From Stenotrophomonas sp. Marseille-Q4652 (GTDB taxonomy: Bacteria; Pseudomonadota; Gammaproteobacteria; Xanthomonadales; Xanthomonadaceae): 64,000 bases of DNA. The stretch covers positions 1,426,001 to 1,490,000 of the forward strand of contig NZ_CAKAKE010000001.1 of NCBI RefSeq assembly GCF_916618915.1. The letters are read 5' to 3'. The notes below the pieces were generated by a model that ran no database searches, was not told the DNA's origin, and worked only from the letters and a program-made list of their open reading frames with translations. Below, in pieces: positions 44,527-53,419 of this stretch. A program made the translations under genes and the position numbers. Position 1 is the stretch's first letter. Each line of letters begins with the position of its first letter.

Positions 44527-44967
44527 GTGTTTCGTGCGTCCAACGTGTCCTACCTCGGCCTGTTCCTTGCCGCCTTGCTTGCCGCCACCCTCCTCCCGGC
44601 CCAGTCCGAGACCGTACTGGTGGCGCTGCTGCTGGGCGGCCATCCGGCGTGGCTGCTGGTGGTCGTGGCCAGCGCCGGCAACATCCTCGGATCACTGGTG
44701 AACTGGTGGCTGGGGCGCGGCGTGGCCCACTACAGCGACCGGCGCTGGTTCCCGGTCAAGCCGGCGGCGCTGGAGCGGGCACGCGGCTGGTACACGCGCT
44801 ACGGACGCTGGTCGCTGCTGCTGAGCTGGGCGCCAGTCATCGGCGATCCACTGACCCTGGCCGCCGGCGTGATGCGCGAACCGCTGCGCTGGTTCCTGCC
44901 GCTGGTGGCGCTGGCCAAGGCCGGTCGCTATCTGGTACTGGCCGCGGTGACCCTGCACTACGTCTGA
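44527..44967 (+). CDS. YqaA-family membrane protein (DedA superfamily)
   Basis: Membrane protein of 146 residues with about four helices, similar along its length to E. coli YqaA (SYLGLFLAALLAATLLPAQS; GNILGSLVNWWLGRG; RYGRWSLLLSWAPVIGDPL). The family belongs to the DedA/VTT superfamily, in which some members scramble or flip lipid carriers; the role of YqaA itself is not established. The start is taken as GTG at 44527, giving a family-typical length; an upstream TTG at 44458 would add 23 residues without homology. Confidence 0.8.
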   Translation: MFRASNVSYLGLFLAALLAATLLPAQSETVLVALLLGGHPAWLLVVVASAGNILGSLVNWWLGRGVAHYSDRRWFPVKPAALERARGWYTRYGRWSLLLSWAPVIGDPLTLAAGVMREPLRWFLPLVALAKAGRYLVLAAVTLHYV

Positions 44968-45091
44968 GGTGGTTAACCGCGCTTCGACATCGATGAATCC
45001 TCCTGACGGCATACGGCCGGATTTCACAGGTGGCTCCAGCATCGCTGGCTAGCGTGGGCCTCCCGAAAGCTGTCCGCCGAAGGAGACGCCC

Positions 45092-45526
45092 ATGCGCCAC
45101 TCCCCGATCCGCACCGCCCTGCTCGCAGCGGCCCTTGCCGTCGCCACCACGGGCATTGCCCAGGCCCAGGACGCGCTGACGGCACCGAAGGTGCGCGCCC
45201 AGCTGGAAGCGCAGGGCTACACCAAGATCAAGGACGTGAAGTTCGATGACGGCCTGTGGGAGGCCGATGCCACCAGCGCCAACGGCAAGCGCGTCGACGT
45301 GCGGCTGGATCCGGCCACCGGCACCATCTATCCGGAAACGAGCGTGTCGCAGCTGAGCGAGGCCGACATCCGCGCCCAGCTCTCCGCCGCCGGCTACACC
45401 AGGGTCAAGGACGTCAAGTTCGATGATGGCCTGTGGAAGGCCGAGGCCACCGATGCGAACGGGCAGAAGCTCGAACTTCGCCTCGACCCGACCAACGGCA
45501 AGGTCATCGGTCGCACCCACGACTGA
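45092..45526 (+). CDS. Exported protein with two PepSY-like repeats
   Basis: Protein of 144 residues with a signal peptide (LLAAALAVATTGIAQAQ), probably periplasmic. The mature part is a tandem duplication, about residues 28-82 and 88-142. Each half carries a PepSY-like core: one has IRAQLSAAGYTRVKDVKFDD, the other the closely similar VRAQLEAQGYTKIKDVKFDD. PepSY modules occur in protease inhibitors and in sensor or metal-related proteins. GAAGGAG precedes the ATG. A terminator follows, so the gene is probably transcribed alone. Confidence 0.8.
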   Translation: MRHSPIRTALLAAALAVATTGIAQAQDALTAPKVRAQLEAQGYTKIKDVKFDDGLWEADATSANGKRVDVRLDPATGTIYPETSVSQLSEADIRAQLSAAGYTRVKDVKFDDGLWKAEATDANGQKLELRLDPTNGKVIGRTHD

Positions 45527-45542
45527 CTTCTCCGTATCTACA

Positions 45543-45571
45543 GACACGCGCCGGCATTGCCGGCGCCTGTC
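45543..45571 (+). terminator. Terminator after the PepSY-like gene
   Basis: GCGCCGGC and GCCGGCGC form an eight-base stem with loop ATT, extended by GACA/TGTC across one C-C mismatch. It is followed by GTTTCC, 17 bases after the stop codon. Confidence 0.6.
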
Positions 45572-45694
45572 GTTTCCGGGCTCCTGAACCGCCCGGGCTG
45601 CCGCTGGCCATCGTCCATGGCCTTGCGCCGGCCAAGATGCGACCATGGCCGGCCGGGCCGCGCTGCATCAGCGGGGCCGCCATGACGAGAACAC

Positions 45695-46558
45695 GTGAAG
45701 ACACCCCAGGGACTGCAGGCGCTGCTCGACGATGGCGTCATCGACGAAGTGCTGCGACCGCTCAAGAGCGGCAAGGAAGCGGCGGTCTACGTCGTGCGCA
45801 GCGGCGATGAGGTCCGTTGCGCGAAGGTCTACAAGGACATGGCGCAACGCAGTTTCCAGCAGCGCGTGCAGTATCAGGAAGGGCGCAAGGTGCGTGGCAG
45901 CCGCGAGTCGCGCGCCATCGCCAAGGCCAGCAAGTACGGCCGCAAGCAGCAGGAAACGGCCTGGAAGAACACCGAGGTCGACGCGCTGTACCAGCTGCGC
46001 GACGCCGGCGCGCGCGTGCCCGAGCCGTTCGGCTATTTCCACGGCGTGCTGGTGATGGAACTGGTCACCGATGCCGACGGCTACAGCGCACCGCGCCTGG
46101 GCGAGATCGAGCCGGGTGCCGGACAGGCTCGTGGGTACCACGCCGTGCTGGTGCAGCAGGTCAAGCTGATGCTCTGCTGCGGCCTGATCCACGGCGACCT
46201 GTCGCCGTACAACGTGCTGGTCGGCCCGGACGGCCCGGTGGTGATCGACTTCCCGCAGGTGGTCAGCGCCGCCGGCAACAACGCCGCCCGCGCCATGCTG
46301 CTGCGCGACGTCAACAACCTCACCGCCTACCTCGGCCGCTGGGCGCCGGAGCTGCTCGACACCTGGTACGGCGAGGAGATGTGGGAGCTGTTCGAGGCGG
46401 GCGACCTGCTGCCGGACACCGTGCTGACCGGCCGGTTCACGCCGGACGAGCGCCATGTCGACCTGGACAGCGTGCGCGATGCGATCAACGACGCCCGCGA
46501 ACTGGCGCTGATCCGCGAACAGGGCCGCCAGGCCGCCGCCGAATTCGACGACGACTGA
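45695..46558 (+). CDS. PA4780-type RIO1-like serine protein kinase
   Basis: Atypical protein kinase of 287 residues in the RIO1 family, of the type found in pseudomonads (PA4780). It has the ATP-lysine in VRCAKVYKDM (K44), a catalytic loop HGDLSPYNVL (D168) and the metal-binding VIDFPQ (D185). Bacterial members have no settled target; a link to ribosome maturation is known only for archaeal and eukaryotic RIO kinases. The start is GTG at 45695, since the overlapping ATG at 45682 is in another frame. It converges on rlmF. Confidence 0.88.
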   Translation: MKTPQGLQALLDDGVIDEVLRPLKSGKEAAVYVVRSGDEVRCAKVYKDMAQRSFQQRVQYQEGRKVRGSRESRAIAKASKYGRKQQETAWKNTEVDALYQLRDAGARVPEPFGYFHGVLVMELVTDADGYSAPRLGEIEPGAGQARGYHAVLVQQVKLMLCCGLIHGDLSPYNVLVGPDGPVVIDFPQVVSAAGNNAARAMLLRDVNNLTAYLGRWAPELLDTWYGEEMWELFEAGDLLPDTVLTGRFTPDERHVDLDSVRDAINDARELALIREQGRQAAAEFDDD

Positions 46559-46609
46559 GCCGCGCTGCCAGCGCGCACCGGCGTGCTACCCATTCCCCGG
46601 AATCCGTTG

Positions 46610-47614
46610 TCAGTTGGCAGCGACCCGCCACCACTCCGTGCGCGCGCCCGCATCGTGGAAGCTCCACGCCACGAAGCGGCTCTGCTTGTTGCCCTGGGCC
46701 ATCGGCACCTCGCGCACCTCGACCGCACCGACCTTCGCCAGTTGCCTGCGGATGTCCGGCAGGTGCTCGCTTCTGGCGACCAGGCTGCTGAACCACAGCA
46801 CCTGCGTCTGCAGTTCGGCGCTCTCGCCGATCATCCGTCGCAGGAACGCGGCCTCGCCACCGGGGCACCACAGCTCGTTGGCCTGGCCGCCGAAGTTGAG
46901 CGTCAGGCCCTTGCCGCCGCGCGCAGGCGCGGACTTCGGATCGCCGCCCAGGTTGCGCAGCTTGCGCCGCGTGCCTTGCGCCGCCTCGGCCGCGGAGGTG
47001 TGGAACGGCGGATTGCACAGGGTCAGCGCAAAGTGCTCGCCCGGCTGCACCACCCCCTTGAACAGGCTGGCGGCCGCGTGCTGCTGGCGCAGCTCGATCA
47101 TCTTCTGCAGGCTGTTCGCCTGCACCGTGGCTGTCGCGGCCTTCAGCGCCGCCGCATCGATATCGCTGCCGACAAAGCGCCAGCCGTACTCGGCGTGGCC
47201 AAGCAGCGGATAGATCACATTGGCGCCGGTGCCGACATCTAGCACGCGTACCGAGGCGCCGCGCGGGATCTCGCCACCGTTGTCCGCAGCCAACAGGTCG
47301 GCCAGGCCATGCAGGTAGTCGGCACGGCCGGGCACCGGCGGGCACAGGTAGCCGGCAGGGATATCCCAGGACGCGATGCCGTAGTCGGCGGCCAGCAGCG
47401 CGCGATTGAGCTCGCGCACCGCCTGCGGATTGCCGAAATCAATGCTCTCGCCGGCTGGGGTCCGCACCAGGTGAGGACGCAGTGAGGGATTGGTCGCGAC
47501 CAGCCGCGCCAGGTCGTAGCGACCCTGGTGGCGGTTGCGTGGATGCAGGGGTGTCGGTGCCGGCAGGGTCTTGCGTGCCTGCGGCGGACGCGGCCCGGAG
47601 GGGGAGGATTTCAT
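46610..47614 (-). CDS. rlmF: 23S rRNA (adenine(1618)-N(6))-methyltransferase RlmF
   Basis: Methyltransferase of 334 residues that methylates A1618 in 23S r[23 protein letters not shown] is the conserved RlmF N-terminus. [16 protein letters not shown] is the SAM-binding motif, and [10 protein letters not shown] the catalytic NPPF motif of N6-adenine methyltransferases. The ATG at 47614 is preferred, as an alternative six codons upstream lacks a better site. Not clearly part of an operon; convergent with the RIO kinase gene. Confidence 0.93.
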   Translation of the reverse strand: MKSSPSGPRPPQARKTLPAPTPLHPRNRHQGRYDLARLVATNPSLRPHLVRTPAGESIDFGNPQAVRELNRALLAADYGIASWDIPAGYLCPPVPGRADYLHGLADLLAADNGGEIPRGASVRVLDVGTGANVIYPLLGHAEYGWRFVGSDIDAAALKAATATVQANSLQKMIELRQQHAAASLFKGVVQPGEHFALTLCNPPFHTSAAEAAQGTRRKLRNLGGDPKSAPARGGKGLTLNFGGQANELWCPGGEAAFLRRMIGESAELQTQVLWFSSLVARSEHLPDIRRQLAKVGAVEVREVPMAQGNKQSRFVAWSFHDAGARTEWWRVAAN

Positions 47615-47670
47615 GGCGGAATTAGACGCCACCGTCGCGCGGTGGGCAAAGATTGTTCGGTCCTACCGTT

Positions 47671-48153
47671 TCACTGACCGGCTTCAGCAGGGAGTGCCCC
47701 AAAGTTGATGTAGGCACAGTCTCCGCGCATTACTGACGCCTTGGAGATGAAAACCGAATCACCTGCACGACTCAAGGTGTGGATGTACTCAAGCTTTCCT
47801 GACGTGGTCCTGAGAAAGGTATAGACCTCCGCGGTTTTACCCGGGTACACGACCAGTACTGAGAAGACATCCTCCCCACGATTGAGCGGAACCACGAGGG
47901 CGCCATCCTGGAGAGCGGAGACGATCTCGTTGCGGACATCAACAAACAGGACGTCATAGCCGCCGTCTGCCTGTCTGACCAGCTTGGTGATGCCGTTGGT
48001 AATCCTCTCATCCTCCCAACCACTGTCCTGGGCGGAAATGATGCCTTTTTCGGGGTAGTAGCCCTTTCCACTGGGGTTGGAGCAAGAGGCGATATCGGCT
48101 GCGCAAGCACCTGAGCTGAGCAGCGTCAGGAATAGAGCTGAGGCAAGTTTCAT
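47671..48153 (-). CDS. Exported protein of unknown function, low G+C
   Basis: Protein of 160 residues with a signal peptide (KLASALFLTLLSSGACAAD), probably periplasmic. I recognise no family. Two more cysteines (ASCSNPSGKG and GDCAYINFG) could form a disulfide joining the ends. AAGGAAATC before the ATG is a good ribosome binding site. The base composition is much lower in G+C than in the neighbours, and codon use is less biased, suggesting acquisition by transfer. It stands between rlmF and an aldehyde dehydrogenase gene. Confidence 0.7.
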   Translation of the reverse strand: MKLASALFLTLLSSGACAADIASCSNPSGKGYYPEKGIISAQDSGWEDERITNGITKLVRQADGGYDVLFVDVRNEIVSALQDGALVVPLNRGEDVFSVLVVYPGKTAEVYTFLRTTSGKLEYIHTLSRAGDSVFISKASVMRGDCAYINFGALPAEAGQ

Positions 48154-48247
48154 GATTTCCTTTTTTAGGTCTGCCAAGACCGCGCTTGAACTAAATCAAC
48201 TTTCGGAACTTATCCCAGCGGTTCTACCGCGCAAGCATCCCCGCACG

Positions 48248-49750
48248 TCAGTCAGCCAGGTTGATCCACGTCGCCTTGACCTCGGTGTACTTGTCGAAGG
48301 CGTGCAGCGACTTGTCGCGGCCATTGCCGGATTGCTTGTAGCCGCCGAACGGCGCGGTCATGTCGCCGCCATCCCAGTAATTGACCCAGACGCTGCCGGC
48401 ACGCAGGCCGCGCGCGACGCGGTGCGCACGGGACAGGTTGGCCGTCCACACCCCGGCGGCCAGGCCGTACTCGGTGTCGTTGGCGATGCGCAGCGCCTGC
48501 GCCTCGTCGTCGAACGGGATCACCGCCAGCACCGGGCCGAAGATCTCCTCGCGCGAGATCGTGTGCTCGGGCCGCACGTCGTTGAACACGGTCGGCTCGA
48601 CATAGCAGCCACCTTCCACCGGCGAGATGCGCTTGCCGCCCAGGGCCAGCGTGGCGCCCTCGGCCTGGCCCCTGGCGATGTATTCGAGCACGCGCCTGGT
48701 CTGGGTTTCGTCTACCAGCGCGCCCATCGGCGCGCCGGGTTCGAGCGGATGGCGCGGCTGCATCTCCCTGCCGGCCTCGATCACGCGGGCGACGAACTCC
48801 TCGTGGATGGCCCGCTCCACCAGCAGGCGCGAGGCCGCGGTGCAGACCTCGCCTTGGTTGTAGAAGACACCCATCGCCGCGGCCTCGGCGGCCTTGCCCA
48901 GGTCCGGGGCATCGGCGAAGACGATGTTCGGGCTCTTGCCGCCACACTCCATGTAGGCGCGTTTCATGTTCGACAGGCCGGCGCACTGCAGCAGGCGCTT
49001 GCCCACCGCGGTCGATCCGGTGAACACCAGTCCGTCCACGTCCATGTGCAGGGCCAGCGGCTCGCCGGTGTCCTTGCCGGTGCCCGGCAGCACGTTGAAC
49101 ACGCCTTCGGGGACGCCGGCCTCGGCGACCAGTTCGGCCAGGCGCAACGCACTCAGGGGTGACTTCTCCGACGGCTTGAGCACCACCGAGTTGCCCATCG
49201 CCAGTGCCGGGGCAATCTTCCACGCGGCCATCAGCAGCGGAAAATTCCACGGCACGATGGCGGCGACCACGCCCAGCGGCTCGCGGGTAACCAGGCCCAG
49301 CTCGTCCTGTCCGGTCGGCGCGATCTCGCCATAGACCTTGTCCAGCGCCTCGGCGGTCCAGCCAAAGCAGCGGATGGTGGCGGCGATGTCGACGTTGCGG
49401 GCATCGTCGATCGGCTTGCCCATGTCCAGGGTTTCCAGCAGGGCCAGCTCGTCGGCGTGGCGCTCGATCAACGCGACCAGCTTCTGCAGGGTCTTCTTGC
49501 GGTGCACCGGCCGCGCCCGCGACCAGTGCCCGGCATCGAAGGCGCGCCGCGCCGCACGGACGGCGGCATCGACGTCGCGCTCGCCACAGGAGGCGACCTG
49601 GCCAAGCACGCGGCCGTCGATCGGGCTGGTGCAGTCGAAGGTGCGGCCATCGGCAGCATCGACATGGCGGCCATCGATCCAGGCTTTGGTGCGCAGCGAC
49701 AGGCCGTCGGCCATCGCCTGCCAGTCGGCGCGGGTGCGGGGTGCGTTCAT
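48248..49750 (-). CDS. puuC: Aldehyde dehydrogenase, PuuC/KauB-like (aminobutyraldehyde or gamma-glutamyl-aminobutyraldehyde)
   Basis: NAD-dependent aldehyde dehydrogenase of 500 residues. Landmarks are VAAIVPWNFPLLMAAWKIAP, the general base in MECGGKSPNIVF (E268), the catalytic cysteine in GEVCTAASRLLV (C303), and EEIFGPVLAVIPFDDEAQAL. It resembles PuuC and KauB, which oxidise gamma-glutamyl-aminobutanal, aminobutanal or guanidinobutanal. It is divergent from an omega-amino acid aminotransferase. It probably supplies the aldehyde step missing from the polyamine run at 29-42 kb; that link is inference. The start at 49750 excludes 19 residues that lack homology. Confidence 0.8.
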   Translation of the reverse strand: MNAPRTRADWQAMADGLSLRTKAWIDGRHVDAADGRTFDCTSPIDGRVLGQVASCGERDVDAAVRAARRAFDAGHWSRARPVHRKKTLQKLVALIERHADELALLETLDMGKPIDDARNVDIAATIRCFGWTAEALDKVYGEIAPTGQDELGLVTREPLGVVAAIVPWNFPLLMAAWKIAPALAMGNSVVLKPSEKSPLSALRLAELVAEAGVPEGVFNVLPGTGKDTGEPLALHMDVDGLVFTGSTAVGKRLLQCAGLSNMKRAYMECGGKSPNIVFADAPDLGKAAEAAAMGVFYNQGEVCTAASRLLVERAIHEEFVARVIEAGREMQPRHPLEPGAPMGALVDETQTRRVLEYIARGQAEGATLALGGKRISPVEGGCYVEPTVFNDVRPEHTISREEIFGPVLAVIPFDDEAQALRIANDTEYGLAAGVWTANLSRAHRVARGLRAGSVWVNYWDGGDMTAPFGGYKQSGNGRDKSLHAFDKYTEVKATWINLAD

Positions 49751-49861
49751 CGGCAAGGTCCGTGTGCGGGCATCGGTCGATGGTACCGCCGCGACCGTGA
49801 CCACCACGCCGGCCGCCGATGCCTGCGGTAGAGTCAGGCGATCCGTCCCCAGGAGCCCACC

Positions 49862-51223
49862 ATGCGCACCGACGCGTTACCCGAGGACTTTGGCCAGCAC
49901 CCGGCCACGGCGATGCCGCCATCGCTGGACGCGTTCTGGATGCCCTTCACCGCCAACCGCCAGTTCAAGGCCGCACCGCGCCTGCTGGCCAGTGCGTCGG
50001 GCATGTACTACCGCGACGTGGAGGGCCGGCAGGTCCTCGATGGTGCCGCCGGCCTGTGGTGCTGCAACGCCGGCCACACCCGCGAGCGCATCGTGCAGGC
50101 GGTGCAGCACCAGGTCGCCACGCTGGATTTCGCGCCCAACTTCCAGATGAGCTCGCCCCTGCCGTTCGTGCTGGCCGAGCGGCTGGCGGCAATCGCGCCG
50201 GACGGGCTGGACCACGTGTTCTACGCCAACTCCGGCTCGGAGGCGGTGGACAGCGCGATGAAGATCGCCCTGGCCTGGCACCGCCTGCGTGGCGAGGGCC
50301 AGCGCACCCGTTTCATCGGCCGCGAGAAGGCCTACCACGGCGTCGGCTTCGGCGGCCTGTCGATTGGCGGCCTGCCCAACAACCGCAAGTGGTTCGGCCC
50401 GCTGCTGCCGGGCGTGGCGCACATGCGGCACACCCTGGACGTCGGCCGCAATGCCTTCAGCCGTGGCCTGCCCGTGCACGGGGTGGAACTGGCCGAGGAC
50501 CTGGAGCGGCTGATCGCGCTCAACGACGCGTCCACCATCGCCGCGGTGTTCGTCGAGCCGATCTCCGGTTCGGCCGGCGTGATCCTTCCGCCCGAGGGCT
50601 ACCTGCAGCGGGTGCGCGAGATCTGCGACCGCCACGGCATCCTGCTGGTGTTCGACGAGGTCATCACCGGCTTTGGCCGTGTCGGCAAGGCCTTTGCCGC
50701 GCAGCGCTTCGGCGTCACCCCGGACATGATCACCTGCGCCAAGGGGCTGACCAACGGCACCATCCCGATGGGCGCGGTGTTGCTGTCCAGCGCGATCCAC
50801 GATGCCTTCATGCAGGGACCGCCGGCGGCGATCGACCTGTTCCACGGCTACACCTATTCCGGCCACCCGATGGCCTGCGCCGCTGCCCTGGCCACGCTGG
50901 ACATCTACGCCGAGGAAAACCTGTTCGAGCGCGCGATCGAGCTCGAGGACTACTGGGCCGATGCGATCCACGCGCTCAGGGGCCTGCCCAACGTCATCGA
51001 CATCCGCAACTTCGGCCTGATCGGCGCGGTCGAGTTCGCCCCGCGCGAGGGCGCGCCGGGCAGCCGTGGCTACGAGGTGTTCGAGCGCTGCTTCCGCGAG
51101 GGCGACCTGCTGGTGCGCGTCACCGGCGACACCATCGCGCTGTCGCCGCCGCTGATCATCGACAAGGCGCAGATCGACCGCATCTTCGATGTGCTCGCCA
51201 GGATGATCCGCGCCACCGCCTGA
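49862..51223 (+). CDS. Omega-amino acid:pyruvate aminotransferase (beta-alanine type, class III)
   Basis: PLP enzyme of 453 residues, similar to beta-alanine:pyruvate aminotransferases, which take beta-alanine, GABA or related amines and give alanine. FAPNFQMSSPLPFVLAERLA, FYANSGSEAVDSAMKIALAW and KAYHGVGFGGLSIGG are typical. VFDEVITGFGRVGKAF binds PLP and K294 (TCAKGLTNG) is the PLP lysine. It could serve as the GABA transaminase of the pathway. A TAGAGT -10-like box and AGGAG site precede the ATG. Alanine dehydrogenase follows 27 bases later. Confidence 0.88.
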   Translation: MRTDALPEDFGQHPATAMPPSLDAFWMPFTANRQFKAAPRLLASASGMYYRDVEGRQVLDGAAGLWCCNAGHTRERIVQAVQHQVATLDFAPNFQMSSPLPFVLAERLAAIAPDGLDHVFYANSGSEAVDSAMKIALAWHRLRGEGQRTRFIGREKAYHGVGFGGLSIGGLPNNRKWFGPLLPGVAHMRHTLDVGRNAFSRGLPVHGVELAEDLERLIALNDASTIAAVFVEPISGSAGVILPPEGYLQRVREICDRHGILLVFDEVITGFGRVGKAFAAQRFGVTPDMITCAKGLTNGTIPMGAVLLSSAIHDAFMQGPPAAIDLFHGYTYSGHPMACAAALATLDIYAEENLFERAIELEDYWADAIHALRGLPNVIDIRNFGLIGAVEFAPREGAPGSRGYEVFERCFREGDLLVRVTGDTIALSPPLIIDKAQIDRIFDVLARMIRATA

Positions 51224-51250
51224 CCTGCCCGCAGCTCCAGGAGAACGTCC

Positions 51251-52366
51251 ATGCTTGTCGGCGTACCCACCGAGATCAAGAACCACGAGTACCGCGTCGG
51301 CCTGACCCCGGCCGGTGTGCGCGAACTCGCTTCCCATGGCCACCAGGTGCTGGTGCAGCGCGGTGCCGGCCAGGCCATCGGCCTGTCCGATGCCGACTAC
51401 GAGGCGGCCGGCGCACAGCTGGCCGACGATGCGGCCACGGTGTTTGCGCGGGCGGAGATGATCGTCAAGGTCAAGGAACCGCAGCCGGCCGAGTGCGCGA
51501 TGCTGCGGCCGGGCCAGGTGCTCTTCACCTACCTGCACCTGGCTCCGGATCCGGCGCAGGCCACCGCCCTGCTCGCCTCCGGCTGCACCGCCATCGCCTA
51601 CGAGACGGTCACCGATGAACGCGGCGGGCTGCCGTTGCTTGCGCCGATGAGCGAGGTGGCCGGGCGGATGTCGATCCAGGCCGGCGCCCACGCGCTGCAG
51701 AAGGCGCAGGGCGGCTCGGGCATCCTGCTCGGCGGCGTGCCGGGCGTCGCCCCGGGCGAGGTGCTGGTGCTGGGCGGCGGCGTGGTCGGCATCAACGCCG
51801 CGCGCATGGCGCTGGGCCTGGGCGCTCGGGTGACGGTGCTGGACCGCTCGCTGGAACGGCTGCGCCAGCTCGACGAGCTCTACGGCCCGCAACTGTCCAC
51901 GGTGTTCTCCACCCGTGACGCGATCGAGGCACGGCTGCCGCACGCCGACCTGGTGATCGGCGCGGTGCTGATCCCCGGCGCCGCCGCGCCCAAGCTGGTG
52001 TCACGCGCGCAGCTGGCGCTGATGCGCCCCGGCTCGGTGCTGGTGGACGTGGCCATCGACCAGGGCGGCTGCTTCGAGACCAGCCACCCCACCACCCACC
52101 AGGACCCGACCTACGAGGTCGACGGCATCGTCCACTACTGCGTGGCCAACATGCCCGGCGGCGTGGCCCGCACCTCCACCTTCGCCCTGACCCAGGCCAC
52201 CCTGCCCCACGTGCTGGCCCTGGCCGACAAGGGCGCGCGCCAGGCGCTGCTGGACGACACCGGCCTGCGCAACGGCCTGAACGTCCATGCCGGCCGGCTG
52301 ACCCACCGCGCGGTGGCGCAGGCACTGGGCCTCGACTACGCGAGGGCGGCCGAGGCACTGGGCTGA
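51251..52366 (+). CDS. ald: Alanine dehydrogenase
   Basis: NAD-dependent enzyme of 371 residues interconverting alanine and pyruvate plus ammonia. It has [20 protein letters not shown] with the substrate-binding Arg/Lys, [20 protein letters not shown] with the catalytic histidine, and [20 protein letters not shown] for NAD binding. The order aminotransferase-ald suggests that alanine formed by transamination is turned back to pyruvate. An AGGAG site precedes the ATG, and the genes are probably co-transcribed. Confidence 0.95.
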   Translation: MLVGVPTEIKNHEYRVGLTPAGVRELASHGHQVLVQRGAGQAIGLSDADYEAAGAQLADDAATVFARAEMIVKVKEPQPAECAMLRPGQVLFTYLHLAPDPAQATALLASGCTAIAYETVTDERGGLPLLAPMSEVAGRMSIQAGAHALQKAQGGSGILLGGVPGVAPGEVLVLGGGVVGINAARMALGLGARVTVLDRSLERLRQLDELYGPQLSTVFSTRDAIEARLPHADLVIGAVLIPGAAAPKLVSRAQLALMRPGSVLVDVAIDQGGCFETSHPTTHQDPTYEVDGIVHYCVANMPGGVARTSTFALTQATLPHVLALADKGARQALLDDTGLRNGLNVHAGRLTHRAVAQALGLDYARAAEALG

Positions 52367-52485
52367 GCGCAACCGCCGGCCACGTTTGCCGATGAAGCCC
52401 GCCGGATGCGCGCTGATCGCGGCCGTCCGGAACAGCGGGGCGCGACTCACTACAATGCCGGCCCCCACGCAGCACCGGCACCGCA

Positions 52486-53352
52486 ATGGACATTGTCGTC
52501 AACGAAGAACTCAAGGCCTACATCGATCCGCTGACCCCGGACGAGCATGAGGCGCTGGAGCGCAGCATCCTGGCCGAGGGCTGCCGCGACGCGCTGGTGC
52601 TGTGGGGCAACGTGCTGATCGACGGACACAACCGCTACGGCATCTGCAGCAAGCACGGCATCCCCTTCAACACCGTGCAGAACACCCGCTTCCAGTCGAT
52701 GGAAGACGTGCACCTGTGGATGATCGAACAGCACCTGGGCCGCCGCAGCGTCTCCGACTTCCAGCGCGGCGTGCTGGCCTTGCGCAAGCGGGCGATCATC
52801 GAGGCCCGCCACCACGCCGAGCAGGAACAGCTGCGCCGCGAGAGCGAAGGCGAGGCGCCGGCCGAAACCGAGGACGCCGACAGCCCGCCGTGGGAGCCGG
52901 CGCCGAAGCTGAGCAAGGCCGACCTCGCCCGCCAGGCCAAGCTCAGCGCCAGCCAGGTGACGATGATCGAGAAGATCCACACCCAGGCCGCGCCAGAAGT
53001 GGTGGAAGCCGTGCGCAGTGGCGCGATCTCGATCAGCGCCGCCGCGGTGGTTGCCAGCCTGCCGGAAGAGGAACAGCGCGCGGCCGCACTGGCCGGCAAG
53101 GATGAGCTGAAGCAGGCCGCACGCCGCGCGCGCGAAGCGCGGCGCAAGCCCAGGGCGGCCGCGCAGGCAGAGGCCGGTACCGAGGCAAGCGAGCAGACAC
53201 CGGCAGCCGCCGCCGGCCACGACTACAGCAGCGAACTGCAGGCCCTGCGCCAGCGCGTGTCGCTGCTGGAGGAAGAAAACGCCCACCTGCGCCGCCAGCT
53301 GGCCGCGCTGCAGGCCGGGCAGGAAGAACAGGTCGAAGTGGCCGAGGCCTGA
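52486..53352 (+). CDS. Solitary ParB-like protein with C-terminal coiled coil
   Basis: Protein of 288 residues. The N-terminal ParB/Srx-like region (about 1-90) has LIDGHNRYGICSKHGIPFNT, typical of proteins annotated as plasmid replication/partition related. A helix-turn-helix-like region follows (LSKADLARQAKLSASQVTMI, about 140-170). The C-terminus is basic and Ala-rich, then forms a leucine-zipper-type coiled coil (SELQALRQRVSLLEEENAHL, about 245-275). No ParA is nearby and no parS-like site was identified, so a partition role is doubtful. A TACAAT box lies 28 bases before the ATG without a clear ribosome binding site. A GTAG-type REP element follows. Confidence 0.75.
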   Translation: MDIVVNEELKAYIDPLTPDEHEALERSILAEGCRDALVLWGNVLIDGHNRYGICSKHGIPFNTVQNTRFQSMEDVHLWMIEQHLGRRSVSDFQRGVLALRKRAIIEARHHAEQEQLRRESEGEAPAETEDADSPPWEPAPKLSKADLARQAKLSASQVTMIEKIHTQAAPEVVEAVRSGAISISAAAVVASLPEEEQRAAALAGKDELKQAARRAREARRKPRAAAQAEAGTEASEQTPAAAAGHDYSSELQALRQRVSLLEEENAHLRRQLAALQAGQEEQVEVAEA

Positions 53353-53364
53353 GCCATTGCGCTT

Positions 53365-53389
53365 GTAGCGCCGCCACGGCGGCGTCTAC
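53365..53389. repeat. GTAG/CTAC-flanked REP-like hairpin
   Basis: GTAG (53365-53368) and CTAC (53386-53389) flank a near-perfect stem, CGCCGCC and GGCGGCG, around an AC centre. This is the layout of the GTAG repetitive extragenic palindromes of Stenotrophomonas and relatives. It lies between the ParB-like gene and the DUF5671 gene, 13 bases after the former's stop. Only one copy was found in this window. Confidence 0.65.
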
Positions 53390-53419
53390 CCTGCGCGCTG
53401 GCCGCAACGGAGGCGCGAC

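Noticed and set aside
49877..51943. Minus-strand frame of 688 codons over the aminotransferase and ald genes
   Set aside because: Shadow of two well-supported enzymes.
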